DNA of 64,000 bases from Phymorhynchus buccinoides (Eukaryota; Mollusca; Gastropoda; Neogastropoda; Raphitomidae): contig CM065699.1 of assembly GCA_017654935.2 (NCBI GenBank), positions 20,092,084 to 20,156,083 of the forward strand, read 5' to 3'. The notes beneath the pieces were generated by a model, which worked only from the letters and a program-made list of their open reading frames with translations, searched no databases and was not told where the DNA came from. This document shows, one piece after another, positions 11,599 to 22,473 of the stretch; within the stretch, counting starts at the first letter, position 1; every line of letters starts with the position of its first letter. The translations under genes and the position numbers were made by a program.

Positions 11599-11843
11599 TG
11601 TATCTTTCAACGCTAGCCAGTCGTCAGCCAAAATTTACCATTAAACTTACCCAGGTAGAGAATAGATTTTGTCTGCAATATTGGGGATTCATCTGTGACA
11701 TGCATAAAATAGGGCCTATCCTTACCTCCCAAAATTAAGAACATAAGGTCACTGGATACCAGACCCTCATTTGATGCCTTTTAGTGACATGGTTGTCAAA
11801 TCATTGTGGTGCCAAGAGGCGACAGTGGCGATGAAAGGGTTAA
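11599..11843. mobile_element. TTAA MITE, CCCTTTCATCGCCA family, one end decayed (left arm)
   Basis: Ends tggcgatgaaagggttaa. The opposite terminus is degraded (tatctttcaacgctagcc). The internal blocks ttttgatgcc/agtgacatg and cctcccaaaattaag match the complete copy at 57557-57792. Mirror copy 36159-36403. Confidence 0.8.
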
Positions 11844-12269
11844 GAATGACATTAGTTCCTAGGCATCTGTAAATATGTGCTTCTAAGCTGTAACCACTTT
11901 TCATCTTTTAAATCTTGTTATTTACTAACACTGACAAACCATTTGTTCTAGTCACTCTCAGGGATCGTTTCCTTCCTTCCTTCTTTTTATGAATATATAT
12001 CTTACCTACAATATGATTGATACAGAACCATCCATAAATTGTGGCAATATTTGTAACTTTTTTTTAATAAAAGCAACCAATCCTTTTTCTTTGCTGTTAT
12101 AAGCCACATCTCCCCTGAAGACGGAGTGGGGCTGCTCATGTGGCTGGGTAATCAAAAGTGGTCATGCTTGTTGTCATCCCTAACTGGTGCATTTGTATCA
12201 TAGTGTTCAGGCTATTGGGATGATCCCTGGAGTCTTTTAACCAGGGTACGTACGTACATCAACAACAAC

Positions 12270-12481
12270 CAGTGTTTCCCATAGGGGTGAAATGTGAGAG
12301 TCCCAGGGACTCCCTGTGCAAAATTTTAAGAGTCCTTTTCAAATTTTTAAGAGTCCCCTAAGTATATGATAAAAAATGCTTTAACAAAAGCAAATACATG
12401 CTAAACACACATGCTACATGCACAGTGAACACACAGGCAAACACATGTGCATAACCCCTGGAAATGGAATAGGCTGACTAC

Positions 12482-12545
<64 letters not shown>

Positions 12546-13253
12546 GGAGGGAGAGACAAACAGATCGAGATATGGACAGAGAGACAGGCAGACAGACACA
12601 CAAGCGTACACACACACTTGCATATGTAGTAGCTTATGTTTTTGAGATGATGCCATTCACATCTCTAAAAGAACAGCTTGATGCTGCTGCTTTTTCCTCT
12701 GTCGAACTTGCAAAAAACGTTCAGATTTGGTCAACGAGTGAGTCCGAAACTAGCAAACATATTCTTCTGCCCCTTTCCTACTTGTGGCTTCTTTTGGGGA
12801 GGCATGGCTGGTTTTAAACACGAATTGTCAAAAGGCCGAGAACGATCTTGTTTAGCACTAGAAGACTGGGTCACGCTGGAACTTTATTTGGTCTTCAAAA
12901 AGATGGATCGGAAAAGCTTTACCGAATGTGCAATGCCGCCATTTATTCGTTTCGGCATTCGTTTCGCCAGATACAACTTTTTAGTTCTGATTATGGTCCG
13001 AGGCTGCGGAATTTAACTAAGTTTAGCAGACGACAGAATCCGTGAAGTTGTTGACTGCTTTGACGAAAAATCAATCGGTCAGATGACCGCCTGCCTGCTA
13101 AAGCTATCGGTCAAAATCAAAAGAATGAACCCTGCCATCTCGGTCTGTTGAAAAAATTGTGCGTCCCATAAGACGCCCAGAGCTGAAATCAAAGAGTACC
13201 TCTGTGGTTTTTGTGCTTCAGGGACGCACATATGTGCGTTATGGGAAACACTG
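12270..13253. mobile_element. hAT-like non-autonomous element, CAGTGTTTCCCAT termini (left arm)
   Basis: Starts cagtgtttcccatag and ends ttatgggaaacactg, matching the CAGTG-type termini of hAT elements. An 8-bp target duplication is not evident. A (GA)n tract sits inside at 12487-12541. The minus strand holds a 24-codon frame starting MPPQKK (12731-12805) that looks like a transposase N-terminus remnant with a basic signal. Mirror copy 34743-35731. Confidence 0.7.
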
Positions 13254-14811
13254 AACATAAGCCACGGCGCTCACAAAACTGGCAAGACGAGTTCTCACAC
13301 AGCGCTTTACTTCACACATGTTTCAGGAAGCATACAGAGACCATAACAAGAGAAAGCCAAAAAACAAAACCCAATTATATGCAATAAATATGGAAATACA
13401 CATGGAATTCGGTGACTTAAACAATCATCAAACAAGCACAAGCACAAAATATAATGATGAAAAACATGGAAAGGAAGCTACGACTTGAGGAGGAAGCCAT
13501 TTTGAAAGCTTTCTACTGTAGTTTGTTCTTTGGCAGATATGATATGAGGAGAATGACAGGAAAGGATAAACCCAGGGGGTGAGAATGGGAAGGGGGGGAG
13601 GGAACTATGGCAAATGGGAAAGATGAGCACAAATCAGATACAGACAGAGAAAGAGAGTTAAAAGTGGTTTATGACTAAAGATCTATTCAGCTTTTCTGTT
13701 TCCAAATTGCTTTGATAGCCTGTCTCTTGCCCTACTAACTCAGCCTGACGAAAGTCCGATGAACAGAAAGCTCGCTGTTTCTCTTCACCATGGTCCCCAT
13801 ACCCATACCCTGGTGGTTAGATTATACCATTTCTTCTCCTAAAGAAGCAAAAACGTAGAAAAGCAAGTAAAAAATCATGTAACAACACTGTGTGAAAAAG
13901 AATTGCTTGGCAACTGCAATAGGAATATAAAGATTCAAACACGAAGTAAAAAAGGGTTTCCTGAGCACAGCAGAGGTGTTCAATTTACCTGCATTTTCTT
14001 TCCATCTATTATGCCATGATCGGTTCCTGCCAACGCACAGAGTACACATAAAGAAAAGAGAAAATCGACACTCAACTGCAAATGAACCCTGTGTTGGAAT
14101 GAAACACATTTGTATCCATATTTATTTTATGCCTGCCCAACTGTCCTCAAATTTTGGAGAGAAAAAGTTCATGGATATTGCATATAGTCTTACATTCCAG
14201 AGATTTAACTCTTTCATACCTGCTTTTACACTGTCTGTTACTTCCCCTAATTCCTGTGTTTCTTTCTCCTGTTTATCCCCTTCATTCCTGGGTTTAGAGA
14301 GAGAAAATAATGTGAAAACCGGGTACATACTTTAGGGCCATACGGCAATAGCCCACATGGCACGGACCTATGAATGTCACATACCATTGTGTAGGGAATT
14401 GAAGTGAGAAGTCATTTGTGACAGTGTTGACACAATTTGGTGACATGACAGGTGACACACAGGTGCAAAACAGGTGAGTTTACAATTTTAGACAGGGCAT
14501 GCTATCATGCAGGCCAGTATTTTTTACACAAAATATATCTATATCATGCAGGGACTCACCGCGCTCTGTGTCCAGTACATCCCCGTGTGCTGTACTTGTC
14601 ATTACTCCATGGGAAAATGTCACCATTGTCACCTTTATTGTCCCTACCACACGCACAGTTTATGGTCTGCTTGAAGATTATATATGGATACTACACAAGT
14701 CAGAAGATATTAAGCACTACACTATTTTTGGAAATAAAATGTATGTACAGATATTTACACGTTCCTTATTTACACATGCATGCACCCCTGTCACAGTCGT
14801 TGTGTCACATG

Positions 14812-16615
14812 TCACACATAGGTGACATGTGCGTGATAGACCTTGAAGCAGTCACGCTGGTTACAGCACAGGTACATGTCACACTTTTCACATTTCATGG
14901 TTGATTTGCACTTTTTGAATGGGTTGTCGGCATAGGTGACCCCCGGGTGAACCTTGTTGTACTTGTGGTGCCACGCTGTGCACACCACACAGGTGTGGTT
15001 GTCCCCCTCACCTTTCATGGGCCAGTGATCTGTACGGTCAAGGCTGGGATCAGCTGTGTTGGCTTCTGTTCTGGGTCGGCCAGGGTGGGTTTTTTCAACG
15101 TAATGACTGCCTATGAGTTGGTGGACCAGGTCCAGTTTGAAGGACAGTAGGTCTCGCTTGGCTTGTCCTGGTGGGTTGTGGTCTGTCACCTGCCCTTCAA
15201 GGACATAGGCATTGTAGATGGCTGTCTCCATCAGTTTGGTCTCCACTCGCCGATACCATTTCGTGGTCTTCTTTGATTTATTCTGGAGAGTGTTTTGGTC
15301 CAGTTTGTCCACCCCATTCATGTTGACAGCGTAGGCAGCCACTGCTGGGGGGCAGGAAAACTCGGCCCTGGTGCCGTCCTTCTGTCGTCACTTGGCAGTG
15401 GCAGGTGTGTCAGAGAAAGGTGGGTGTGCTGATGACAGGTAGTACACCATGCGGTTGTCTTTCCATGATGTGGCTATCATGTCGTCGCATTGTTGCCACT
15501 CACTGGCCACACGGGGAAGCTGACGCACCTCTGCCTTTGTCTTGATGAGGTCTTTGGGGTAGCCCAGGCGGTTGGGTCACATTGTGCCACACAGGTAAGT
15601 GTCCTTGCTTGACAGGTACTTGGCTAGTACAAGTGATGTATAAAAGTTGTCTGTGAAGACAATGTGGCCAAAGTTATGGATGGGTTTGGTCAGGCCGATC
15701 ACCACCCTAGCACTGAGCCCCATCAGCTTGTTCAACTGTTCCCCATGTTTGCCGGTGTAGACTTCCATGTTGAAGCAGTAGGCAGTCTTTGAATCGGCAC
15801 ACACCCACAGTTTGATTCCACTTGCAAGGCTTGTCCTTCATGAACTGTTTGAAACCAAGTCGCCCCTTGAATGGCACCATTGCCTCATCCAGTGACATTT
15901 TCAAATGGCACAAACTCATCCATAAAGGCACCCCTTACCTTGTCCAGAATGTACCTAACTTTGTGCAGTTTATCATTTCTATCCACAGGTGTGTTAGGGT
16001 CTACGTAGTAAACATCTCCTAATCTGAAAAAACCTATCCCTACTCATCACCCCCCCAAACTGTGTCCTCAGGAGGAAATGTGTGGCACTGGTACTCCAAT
16101 AATGGGCGTCTCTATCCAATATCATGAGGTCTTTCATCATGAGAAGCCCGTAAAAGGCTTTCATTTCATTCACTGTCACATCTCTCCACTCACCTTTGTT
16201 TGTGTCAGGCTGCTCCGTGCACTTTTTTGTAGCATTGTCGTTTGTAAACGCGACCAAGGAGCCAAACACTTAATCTGAATAGTAAAGCTGGAAGTACTCC
16301 AACGCTTTCATCGAAGTGTCCAACACACGCACAGGCCCTGAGCGACGATTGAATTGTTTTATTTTCTGGCTTAGGTGGCACGTAATTGCCTCTCACCCAC
16401 TCAAATCTTGGCCGAGTTTAAAACAAAGGCAAGTTTTCATCATCCAACTCCTCACCACTATCATCATCACCATCAATCTGCGCTTCAATCGCTGCTGCTA
16501 ACTCCGCTCTCTCATCCTCCGTCAGTTGCAAAATATCAAACTCATTATCTGGCAAATTTTCGTAAAAATCGTCATCAGAAAATTCGTCAGAATCAGAATT
16601 TTCTCCACCTTCCAT
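14812..16615 (-). pseudogene. piggyBac-type transposase pseudogene (left arm)
   Basis: Minus-strand remains of a DDE(D) transposase interrupted by stops and frameshifts. In order: an acidic N-terminus (MEGGENSDSDEF), a FNRRSGPVRVLDT-type segment, an NEMKAFYGLLMMKDL block, DEAMVPFKGRLG with the first catalytic Asp, VFTDNFYTS with the second, NGVDKLDQ with the third, and a C-terminal Cys/His cluster (CVVCTAWHH, KCEKCDMYLCC, CFKVYH) matching the piggyBac cysteine-rich domain. It has at least four breaks. The three TTAA MITE families nearby could be mobilised by this transposase class. Mirror copy 31381-33184 shares the breaks. Confidence 0.9.
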
Positions 16616-16914
16616 TTTCACTGCCAAGAAAAACTGCCATGTGCACAGTACACACACCTACTACACGCATTCACTCAAAACAACCCCTTTCCCACGGAGC
16701 TGGAAGGAGGAGGGGGTGGGGGGAAGGGAAGGGTAAACGGCTGGGGGGTCTGGCATCACATTCCATTCATAAACAGTCCCGTTAGGGCTGGGTCAAGGGT
16801 AAATGACGTACTTTGATGACGTGAATTGCGGGAAGTCCAAAGTACGATCCCGGAATACCGGTCTCTCGGATTGAAAGGAGTTATTTCTTCCAGAACGGTT
16901 TTCCGTTCTCCAGG

Positions 16915-17492
16915 ATAGAAAGGAATAAAGCCTTGAAAAATACAGAACTAAGAACTATCCGAGACAAAAGAATGGAAGGTGTTTTGTTAAGATCTAAAGC
17001 GAAATGGATTGCCGAGGGTGAAAAAATTACTAAATATATTTGTAGCCTTGAAAAAAGAAATGTTATAAGCAAACACATGACAAAATTAGTAACAAATGAT
17101 GGAACTGTAATTGATGACCAAAATGACATTGTTAGAGAACTAAAAACATTTTTTTAAACTCTATATAAAAGAAAAGTAACCAAAGAATGTTCTGCTGAAG
17201 ATCTTGTTTCTGACCTACCAAAATTAACAAATGAAGAGAAAGATTTGTTAGAAGGTGAGATAACCTTAGACGAAGCCTCGTATGTTCTGAAAAGTATGTC
17301 AAATGGAAAAAGCCCTGGTACTGATGGGTTCAGTGCAGAATTTTTTTGGAAACAAATAGGACCGTTTGTTGTAAGATCTTTAAATGAGTCATATAAAGAT
17401 GGAGAGCTATCAGCGACTCAAAAGGAGGGGCTAATTACATGCATTCCGAAAGGAAATAAGTCAAAGGAATTTGTTAAAAACTGGCGCTGTTA
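16915..17492 (+). pseudogene. LINE reverse-transcriptase fragment, L1/Tx1-like (left arm)
   Basis: Plus-strand fragment with KWIAEGEKITKYICSLEKR, then NGKSPGTDGFSAEFFW and ITCIPKG...FVKNWR, the linker and the fingers/palm start of non-LTR reverse transcriptases of the L1/Tx1 type. One stop after ...LKTFF (about 17157) splits it. It ends abruptly at NWR, where the CCGCCGTTTTG fold-back cluster begins. The catalytic YADD region is missing. Mirror copy on the minus strand 30504-31081. Confidence 0.85.
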
Positions 17493-17493
17493 A

Positions 17494-17682
17494 CCGCGGT
17501 TTTGTCCAAATTCCGCCGTTTTGTCTATAGACAAAACGGCGGGGTTAGATCCGCCGTTTTGTCCAAATTTTCTATTATGATTTGGACAAAACGGCGGTTC
17601 AACAATCCGCCGTTTTGTCTATAGACAAAACGGCGGGTTGGACAAAACGGCGCCCGATTTTGAACCGCCGTTTTGTCCAAAT
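17494..17682. repeat. Nested CCGCCGTTTTGTC fold-back cluster (left arm)
   Basis: About eight alternating copies of ccgccgttttgtc and its complement gacaaaacggcgg, including two perfect palindromes centred on tctataga. The order can form several alternative hairpins and a cruciform. Mirror at 30315-30500 with local rearrangements. Confidence 0.9.
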
Positions 17683-17933
17683 GAAAGTTGGAGTTATAAA
17701 AACTCATTCTTGACAAGTTCTCATTTAAAAAAAAATCTTTGTTAAATAAAATGAATAACAAGCTGACCACTGACACTGGTCACTTTGGCCTAATATTACT
17801 GTTTGAATGCTAATTAGTGTATTAGGAGATCATATGAACAATTGTTGATGTGGTTGACCAGTGGTCAGTGTCACTGACCAGTGGTCACTTTGGCCTATTT
17901 TCACTGTTTGACTGCAAATTTGTGATTAGGAGT

Positions 17934-18167
17934 TCAAATGAACAAATTTTGATATCTCAAGACATCTTGAGAGATGTGGAAGCCAAGTTTTCTAGCAGAA
18001 GGAGAAAAAGGTATTTGAGTGTCACAGACAGAGATGGAATCAGGCTTTGGGTACGGAAGTTTTCTAGATGGAGAGTGGATGAACAAGGCCTCCGTTTTGT
18101 CGTCATTCAGCTTCAGTTTGTTTTGTAGCATCCATGATTTGATGTTGCGAATACAGAATTCCAGAGA
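17934..18167 (-). pseudogene. Non-LTR reverse-transcriptase C-terminal fragment, CR1/RTE-like (left arm)
   Basis: Minus-strand frame SLEFCIRNIKSWMLQNKLKLN followed by DDKTEALFIHSP, ISVCDTQIPFSPSARKLGFH: the post-palm 'LNxxKTExL' segment of CR1/Jockey/RTE-type reverse transcriptases. Both ends are truncated. It lies inside an intron of the arm gene. Mirror copy 29832-30065. Confidence 0.75.
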
Positions 18168-18318
18168 AGATCTATAGAAGGAAGAATGGTAGATGGGGAT
18201 ACAAGCAGGTTAAAAAACATTATCTGTCAAGTCATCCATTTTACACTGGCGTTTATAAAAGAGTAAATGTGGTGTTAGCCTTTCATCATTTGTCATATGT
18301 CATGACATATATACATAC

Positions 18319-18459
18319 CTCATCCAATGGTTGATCCAGAGAGGAGATGTCAATGCCTTTGGTCATCTGTCTCCACAAAGGCAAGCATTTGGTGGCACAT
18401 TGCAGCAATAACGTTTCTGTCTCTTGAAAACTCTCTGTACCGCTCGTCTTCTTAAGCAC
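18319..18459 (-). CDS. Internal exon B of the unrecognised arm gene (left arm)
   Basis: Minus-strand exon of 47 codons, phase 0 at both ends, between acceptor gttgtacag and donor gtatgt. It encodes VLKKTSGTES..., LLLQCATKCLPLW and ends in SSLDQPLDE. It joins in frame to the terminal exon (YLLEPVQ...). Directly upstream of its acceptor is the minisatellite at 18462-19330. No family was recognised. Mirror 29540-29680. Confidence 0.7.
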
Positions 18460-18461
18460 CT

Positions 18462-19330
18462 GTACAACAGATAATGTAACAAAGATGTACAAAAGATAAT
18501 GTAACAAAGATGTACAAAAGATAATGCAACAAAGATGTACAATAGATAATGTAACAAAGATGTACAATAGATAATGTAACAAAGATGTACAAAAGATAAT
18601 GCAACAAAGATGTACGATAGATAATGCAACAAAGATGTACAATAGATAATGCAACAAAGATGTTCAATAGATAATGCAACAAAGATGTACAATAGATAAT
18701 GCAACAAAGATGTACAATAGATGCAACAAAGGTGTACAATAGATAATGCAACAAAGATGTACAACAGATAATGCAACAAAGATGTACAACAGATATTGCA
18801 ACAAAGATGTACAATAGATGCAACAAAGATGTTCAATAGATAATGCAACAAAGATGTACAATAGATGCAACAAAGATGTTCAATAGATAATGCAACAAAG
18901 ATGTACAATAGATAATGCAACAAAGATGTACAATAGATGCAACAAAGATGTTCAATAGATAATGCAACAAAGATGTACAATAGATAATGCAACAAAGATG
19001 TACAATAGATAATGCAACAAAGATGTACAATAGATGCAACAAAGATGTTCAATAGATAATGCAACAAAGATGTTCAATAGATAATGCAACAAAGATGTAC
19101 AATAGATAATGCAACAAAGATGTTCAATAGATAATGCAACAAAGATGTACAATAGATGCAACAAAGATGTTCAATAGATAATGCAACAAAGATGTACAAT
19201 AGATAATGCAACAAAGATGTACAATAGATAATGCAACAAAGATGTTCAATAGATAATGCAACAAAGATGTACAAAAGATAATGCAACAAAGATGTACAAT
19301 AGATAATGCAACAAATAGATAATGCAACAA
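18462..19330. repeat. 25-bp minisatellite abutting the exon B acceptor (left arm)
   Basis: About 35 copies of a 25-bp unit (sense strand of the gene: ctattgtacatctttgttgc plus attat), with 22-bp variants lacking three bases. The last unit grades into the splice acceptor (attatctgttgtacag). The sense strand has no AG in the array. Open frames across it are artefacts of the repeat. Mirror 28672-29538. Confidence 0.92.
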
Positions 19331-20438
19331 TGACTAAAGCTCTACTAACTTTATAGTCAGACTCCATAATAATGAGCTTTAAGGCAATGCGCTACATACA
19401 TTTTCTAACTAAATAAAATAATAAGCATAGCTCTGGCAAAGTTTGAGTAATGTCTCTGCTTCTGTAAAATCGTCTTTACCATTTTTTTAGCACCTGTAAG
19501 AATAGACAATACCACAAAGGATGCAAAAGGCAAACATTAATCTAAGGAAATTGGGAAACGAATAAAAAGAAGCTGACAAAACTGGCAATGATATTGTGGC
19601 ATCAACTTCTATTTGTCTTGAAAACCTTCAGTGCAACCAAAGAATGAAATAGTGAAGCCAAGAGAGGAGATAACGAAAAATGAACAAAGGGGGAATACTC
19701 TCTTTCTAATTAACTCCCCTCCCCTTCTAGTGCAACGTTTCTTCAGCAACTGCTGTACAAAAACAATGCACCAAATGAAAAAGCACAAAATAAAATAAAA
19801 TAAAATAGACTGAACATACAAAAATTAGATAAATTAAAAAAGAGCCGGAAAGAACTGGCCATTGCATTATGTCTATTACTTATCACTGGAATGCATAATA
19901 ATTACTTAGCTTTTCTAAACTGGGTAATGCAGGCCCAGTGTTCTTGACAGAAATAAGCTAACACGTGCACAAGTCGAGTTGGGAGGAGTGGGAGAAGCCA
20001 TGATGGCTGATACTGAGTGTGAGAACACGTGGAGAGAAACCCACCACAAAAAATTTCCAAACAGGAAAACTCGACTGAACTGGGAGAAAAGCATAATGCT
20101 AGAACGCAAAAAGAGAACAAAAAGAATCGACCTAGTGATAGGAGGAAAGGACAAACCCACCCAAGATTCAAACAAGATCGACGAAGGGGAGCTAGGCAGT
20201 CATGGCGCTGGGAGAGCGAGAATGACGGAAGTCGTATCTCATTGGACCAGCCACTACTGATATCAGGGGGAGTAACCCTGGACTGATATCCGGTATTGGG
20301 TCAAGGTCATGAGCTACTTTCGTTTTTACTATGTGCTATGATATAGTCCCAGGTTGATTTAGGCGAATGCAGTTGTTTTAGGTGTTGGTAAGTATTTAGT
20401 TAAATAGATTGCAATATTAATAGAAATCTACCATTCAC

Positions 20439-20513
20439 CTCCAAAGATCTTTCGATCTGTTGTGTCAAATCCTGATTAGCCGAGATCTGCATGGCCGTGG
20501 TGAGCTTGGTGAT
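20439..20513 (-). pseudogene. Decayed duplicate of exon A (left arm)
   Basis: Minus-strand 25 codons ITKLTTAMQISANQDLTQQI then ERSLE, similar to the end of exon A (MTKLIKAKELSCSQDLTQQI). It is followed by the same kind of donor (ggag/gtgaat versus acg/gtgatt). A stop lies just upstream in frame and no pyrimidine-rich acceptor is visible. Mirror 27485-27559. Confidence 0.55.
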
Positions 20514-20708
20514 TTATTCAATTTGTTAAATAGACATTACACACACAGTGATAACTAGAGGGCTTATGTTTGCCTTTGAGAGCAAACATGACAGGATTCT
20601 CCCCTCAAACAACTGTTTGCAAATTATTCAAAATTACAATTTCAAGAAAAAGAAGAAGATTTTTTTTTACAAATGCAATAGTACTCTCCCAAAATGGGAG
20701 AATCCTAA

Positions 20709-20904
20709 TACAGTTGAACCTCCCTTATAAGACCTCCCATTATAAGACTCCCTCCCATATAAGACCTACTTCTCTGAGACATTGCCCTTCTTTGTAAGTA
20801 TTAGTGTTACCTCCCTTATAAGACCCCTCCCTTATAAGACCCCTCCCTTATAAGACCTCATTTTGGATGATTTTTTAAGGTCTTATAAGGGAGGTTCCAC
20901 GGTA
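20709..20904. mobile_element. MITE with TACAGTTGAACCTCCC / TTATAAGACC repeats (left arm)
   Basis: Termini tacagttgaacctccctt and aagggaggttccacggta are inverted repeats beginning TACMGT, resembling Tc1/pogo-class MITEs with TA targets. The inside is filled with further ccttataagacc copies. It lies 15 bases from the exon A donor. Mirror 27094-27289; a related element is at 51298-51958. Confidence 0.75.
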
Positions 20905-20919
20905 AATCAAAATAATCAC

Positions 20920-21106
20920 CGTAAAAGCTCTGTCAATCTGCTGGGTCAAATCCTGACTGCACGACAGCTCTTTGGCTTTGATGAGCTTAGTCATGTATGC
21001 AAATCGCTTGGTGGCAGCAGTCAGTTCCTGCGTTCTCTGCGCCGACATGTGCTTCACCGGTTTGTACAGCAGCCTCTGTAGCACCTCCAGGTCTGCAATC
21101 AGGGCC
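20920..21106 (-). CDS. Internal exon A of the unrecognised arm gene (left arm)
   Basis: Minus-strand exon of 187 nt. Acceptor tctttccacag; it begins in phase with the preceding exon (split AAG codon), reads ALIADLEVLQRLLYKPVKHM, then MTKLIKAKELSCSQDLTQQI and ends RAFT before gtgatt. It is predicted all-helical. Its acceptor and first ~60 bases occur three times in tandem, and only the copy nearest the rest of the exon gives the full frame. Mirror 26892-27078. Confidence 0.75.
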
Positions 21107-21272
21107 CTGTGGAAAGACAGACATGTGCTTCACCGGTTTGTACAGCAGCCTCTGTAGCACCTCCAGGTCTGCAATCAGGGCCCTGTGGAAAGACATACAT
21201 GTGCTTCACCGGTTTGTACAGCAGCCTCTGTAGCACCTCCAGGTCTGCAATCAGGGCCCTGTGGAAAGACAG
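21045..21272. repeat. 76-bp triplication of a splice acceptor plus exon start (left arm)
   Basis: Three near-identical 76-bp units starting at 21045, 21121 and 21197, each containing (on the minus strand) tctttccacag followed by gccctgattgcagacctgg and the codons to KPVKHM. 76 is not a multiple of 3. Mirror 26726-26953. Confidence 0.93.
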
Positions 21273-22200
21273 ACATGGGTGCAACTCCCCCAAATGAAAA
21301 AAACCCAAAGGCAGGGGTCCAGGGACCCATGGCCCCAGCAGGGTACAGGGGCACAGCCCCGTCGGGCGATTCAGGGGGGCAACTTAAGAGAGAGATATAA
21401 CGAGACAGACAGACAGTTAAAATGACAGACAGAGACAGAGTTTGATAAGCCTTGTAAAATTATTACATTGCCTTTGTAAACTTCCAAGATAGAATAACTA
21501 GACTAAGTTCAAAATGTCCCAAATCGCTTGTGGTCAATTTTAAACAAACATTTTGGTGAATTAAAAAACCTTGAATTTCAGTTTCTGGTAAAATTAAAAA
21601 ATACTGAAATCAGTGTAAAAATGAAAGAGTAGCACCCATGCATAGAGAGGGGAGGGGAGTGAAGGAGTCACAGATAGAGAGGGGGAGGGGAGAGAGACAG
21701 TCACAGAGAGAGTGTCAAAGTCGAAATGTTTTCTTTCTCTTCCTCTTCTGCATTCCCAGGACATATGGCCATAATGGGTGAGATACATATGAGTCCGGTT
21801 TTCAGTTTTCACTGGTCTCCCCGCTGCGTCCCGCTGACAAGTTCTGATTCCAGACGAGTCAAAGTGTTTTAATTGTTGGGCCTCTGGCCCATAAGAATAG
21901 AGTTCACAAAAAGAAAAAAAAGGATATAAACAAGCAGCATAAATACAGAAACCCAGCACACATTTATACATTCTTCTTTGCAAAGCAAGAACTTTGTCCG
22001 TAAGAAAAGTGTGTGTGTGTGTGTGTGTGTGTGTGAGTGTGTCTATTTTCAGAATGTAGACAACTGATACAGAATCAGAACAACCTTGACGGAGCTCTCC
22101 TTGAGTGCTTTTCTAATTTATTTCGCTTTCATCCTTCACCTCCCCCCTCACCCCCCCATCAACACCCCCCCCCCCCCCCGCTGAAACTTCAACAACTTAC

Positions 22201-22473
22201 TTTTTCTCCAAATCCTCCGAGGCCCTGAAATCTTTTGTGACGTCACAACACTTGTCGAAGATGGCCGCCATTCTCATCTGATTGGCCAGTGCCCGCGCCA
22301 TATTGAGGTTGACGATGCCGTCCTTGAACACCTGACCTTGGTTGCACTTGGACGCGAAGCTCTTGTGCTGCTCAGCATCATGGGTCACCATGGACAGCGA
22401 CTGCTGCAGCTTCTGGAGACCGCTCGGTGGAATGGTTGTCTTCTGCTGCACGTCCACTTTGATTTCTTGAAAT
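22201..22473 (-). CDS. First recognised exon of the arm gene (left arm)
   Basis: Minus-strand exon of 273 nt between acceptor ttctttttcag and donor gtaagt. Frame FQEIKVDVQQKTTIPPSGLQ, then LQQSLSMVTHDAEQHKS, NLNMARALANQMRMAAIFDK and ending EDLEK plus two bases of a split Lys codon. It is strongly helical and without a recognised domain. Its acceptor phase (one base) demands an upstream exon, which was not found before the palindrome axis. Mirror 25522-25794. Confidence 0.75.

Noticed and set aside
12401..12656. Ser/Leu-rich frames near the hAT-like element
   Set aside because: They translate an internal (GA)n/(CT)n tract.
18462..19330. CRISPR-like array
   Set aside because: Head-to-tail repeats with no unique spacers, in a eukaryotic intron.
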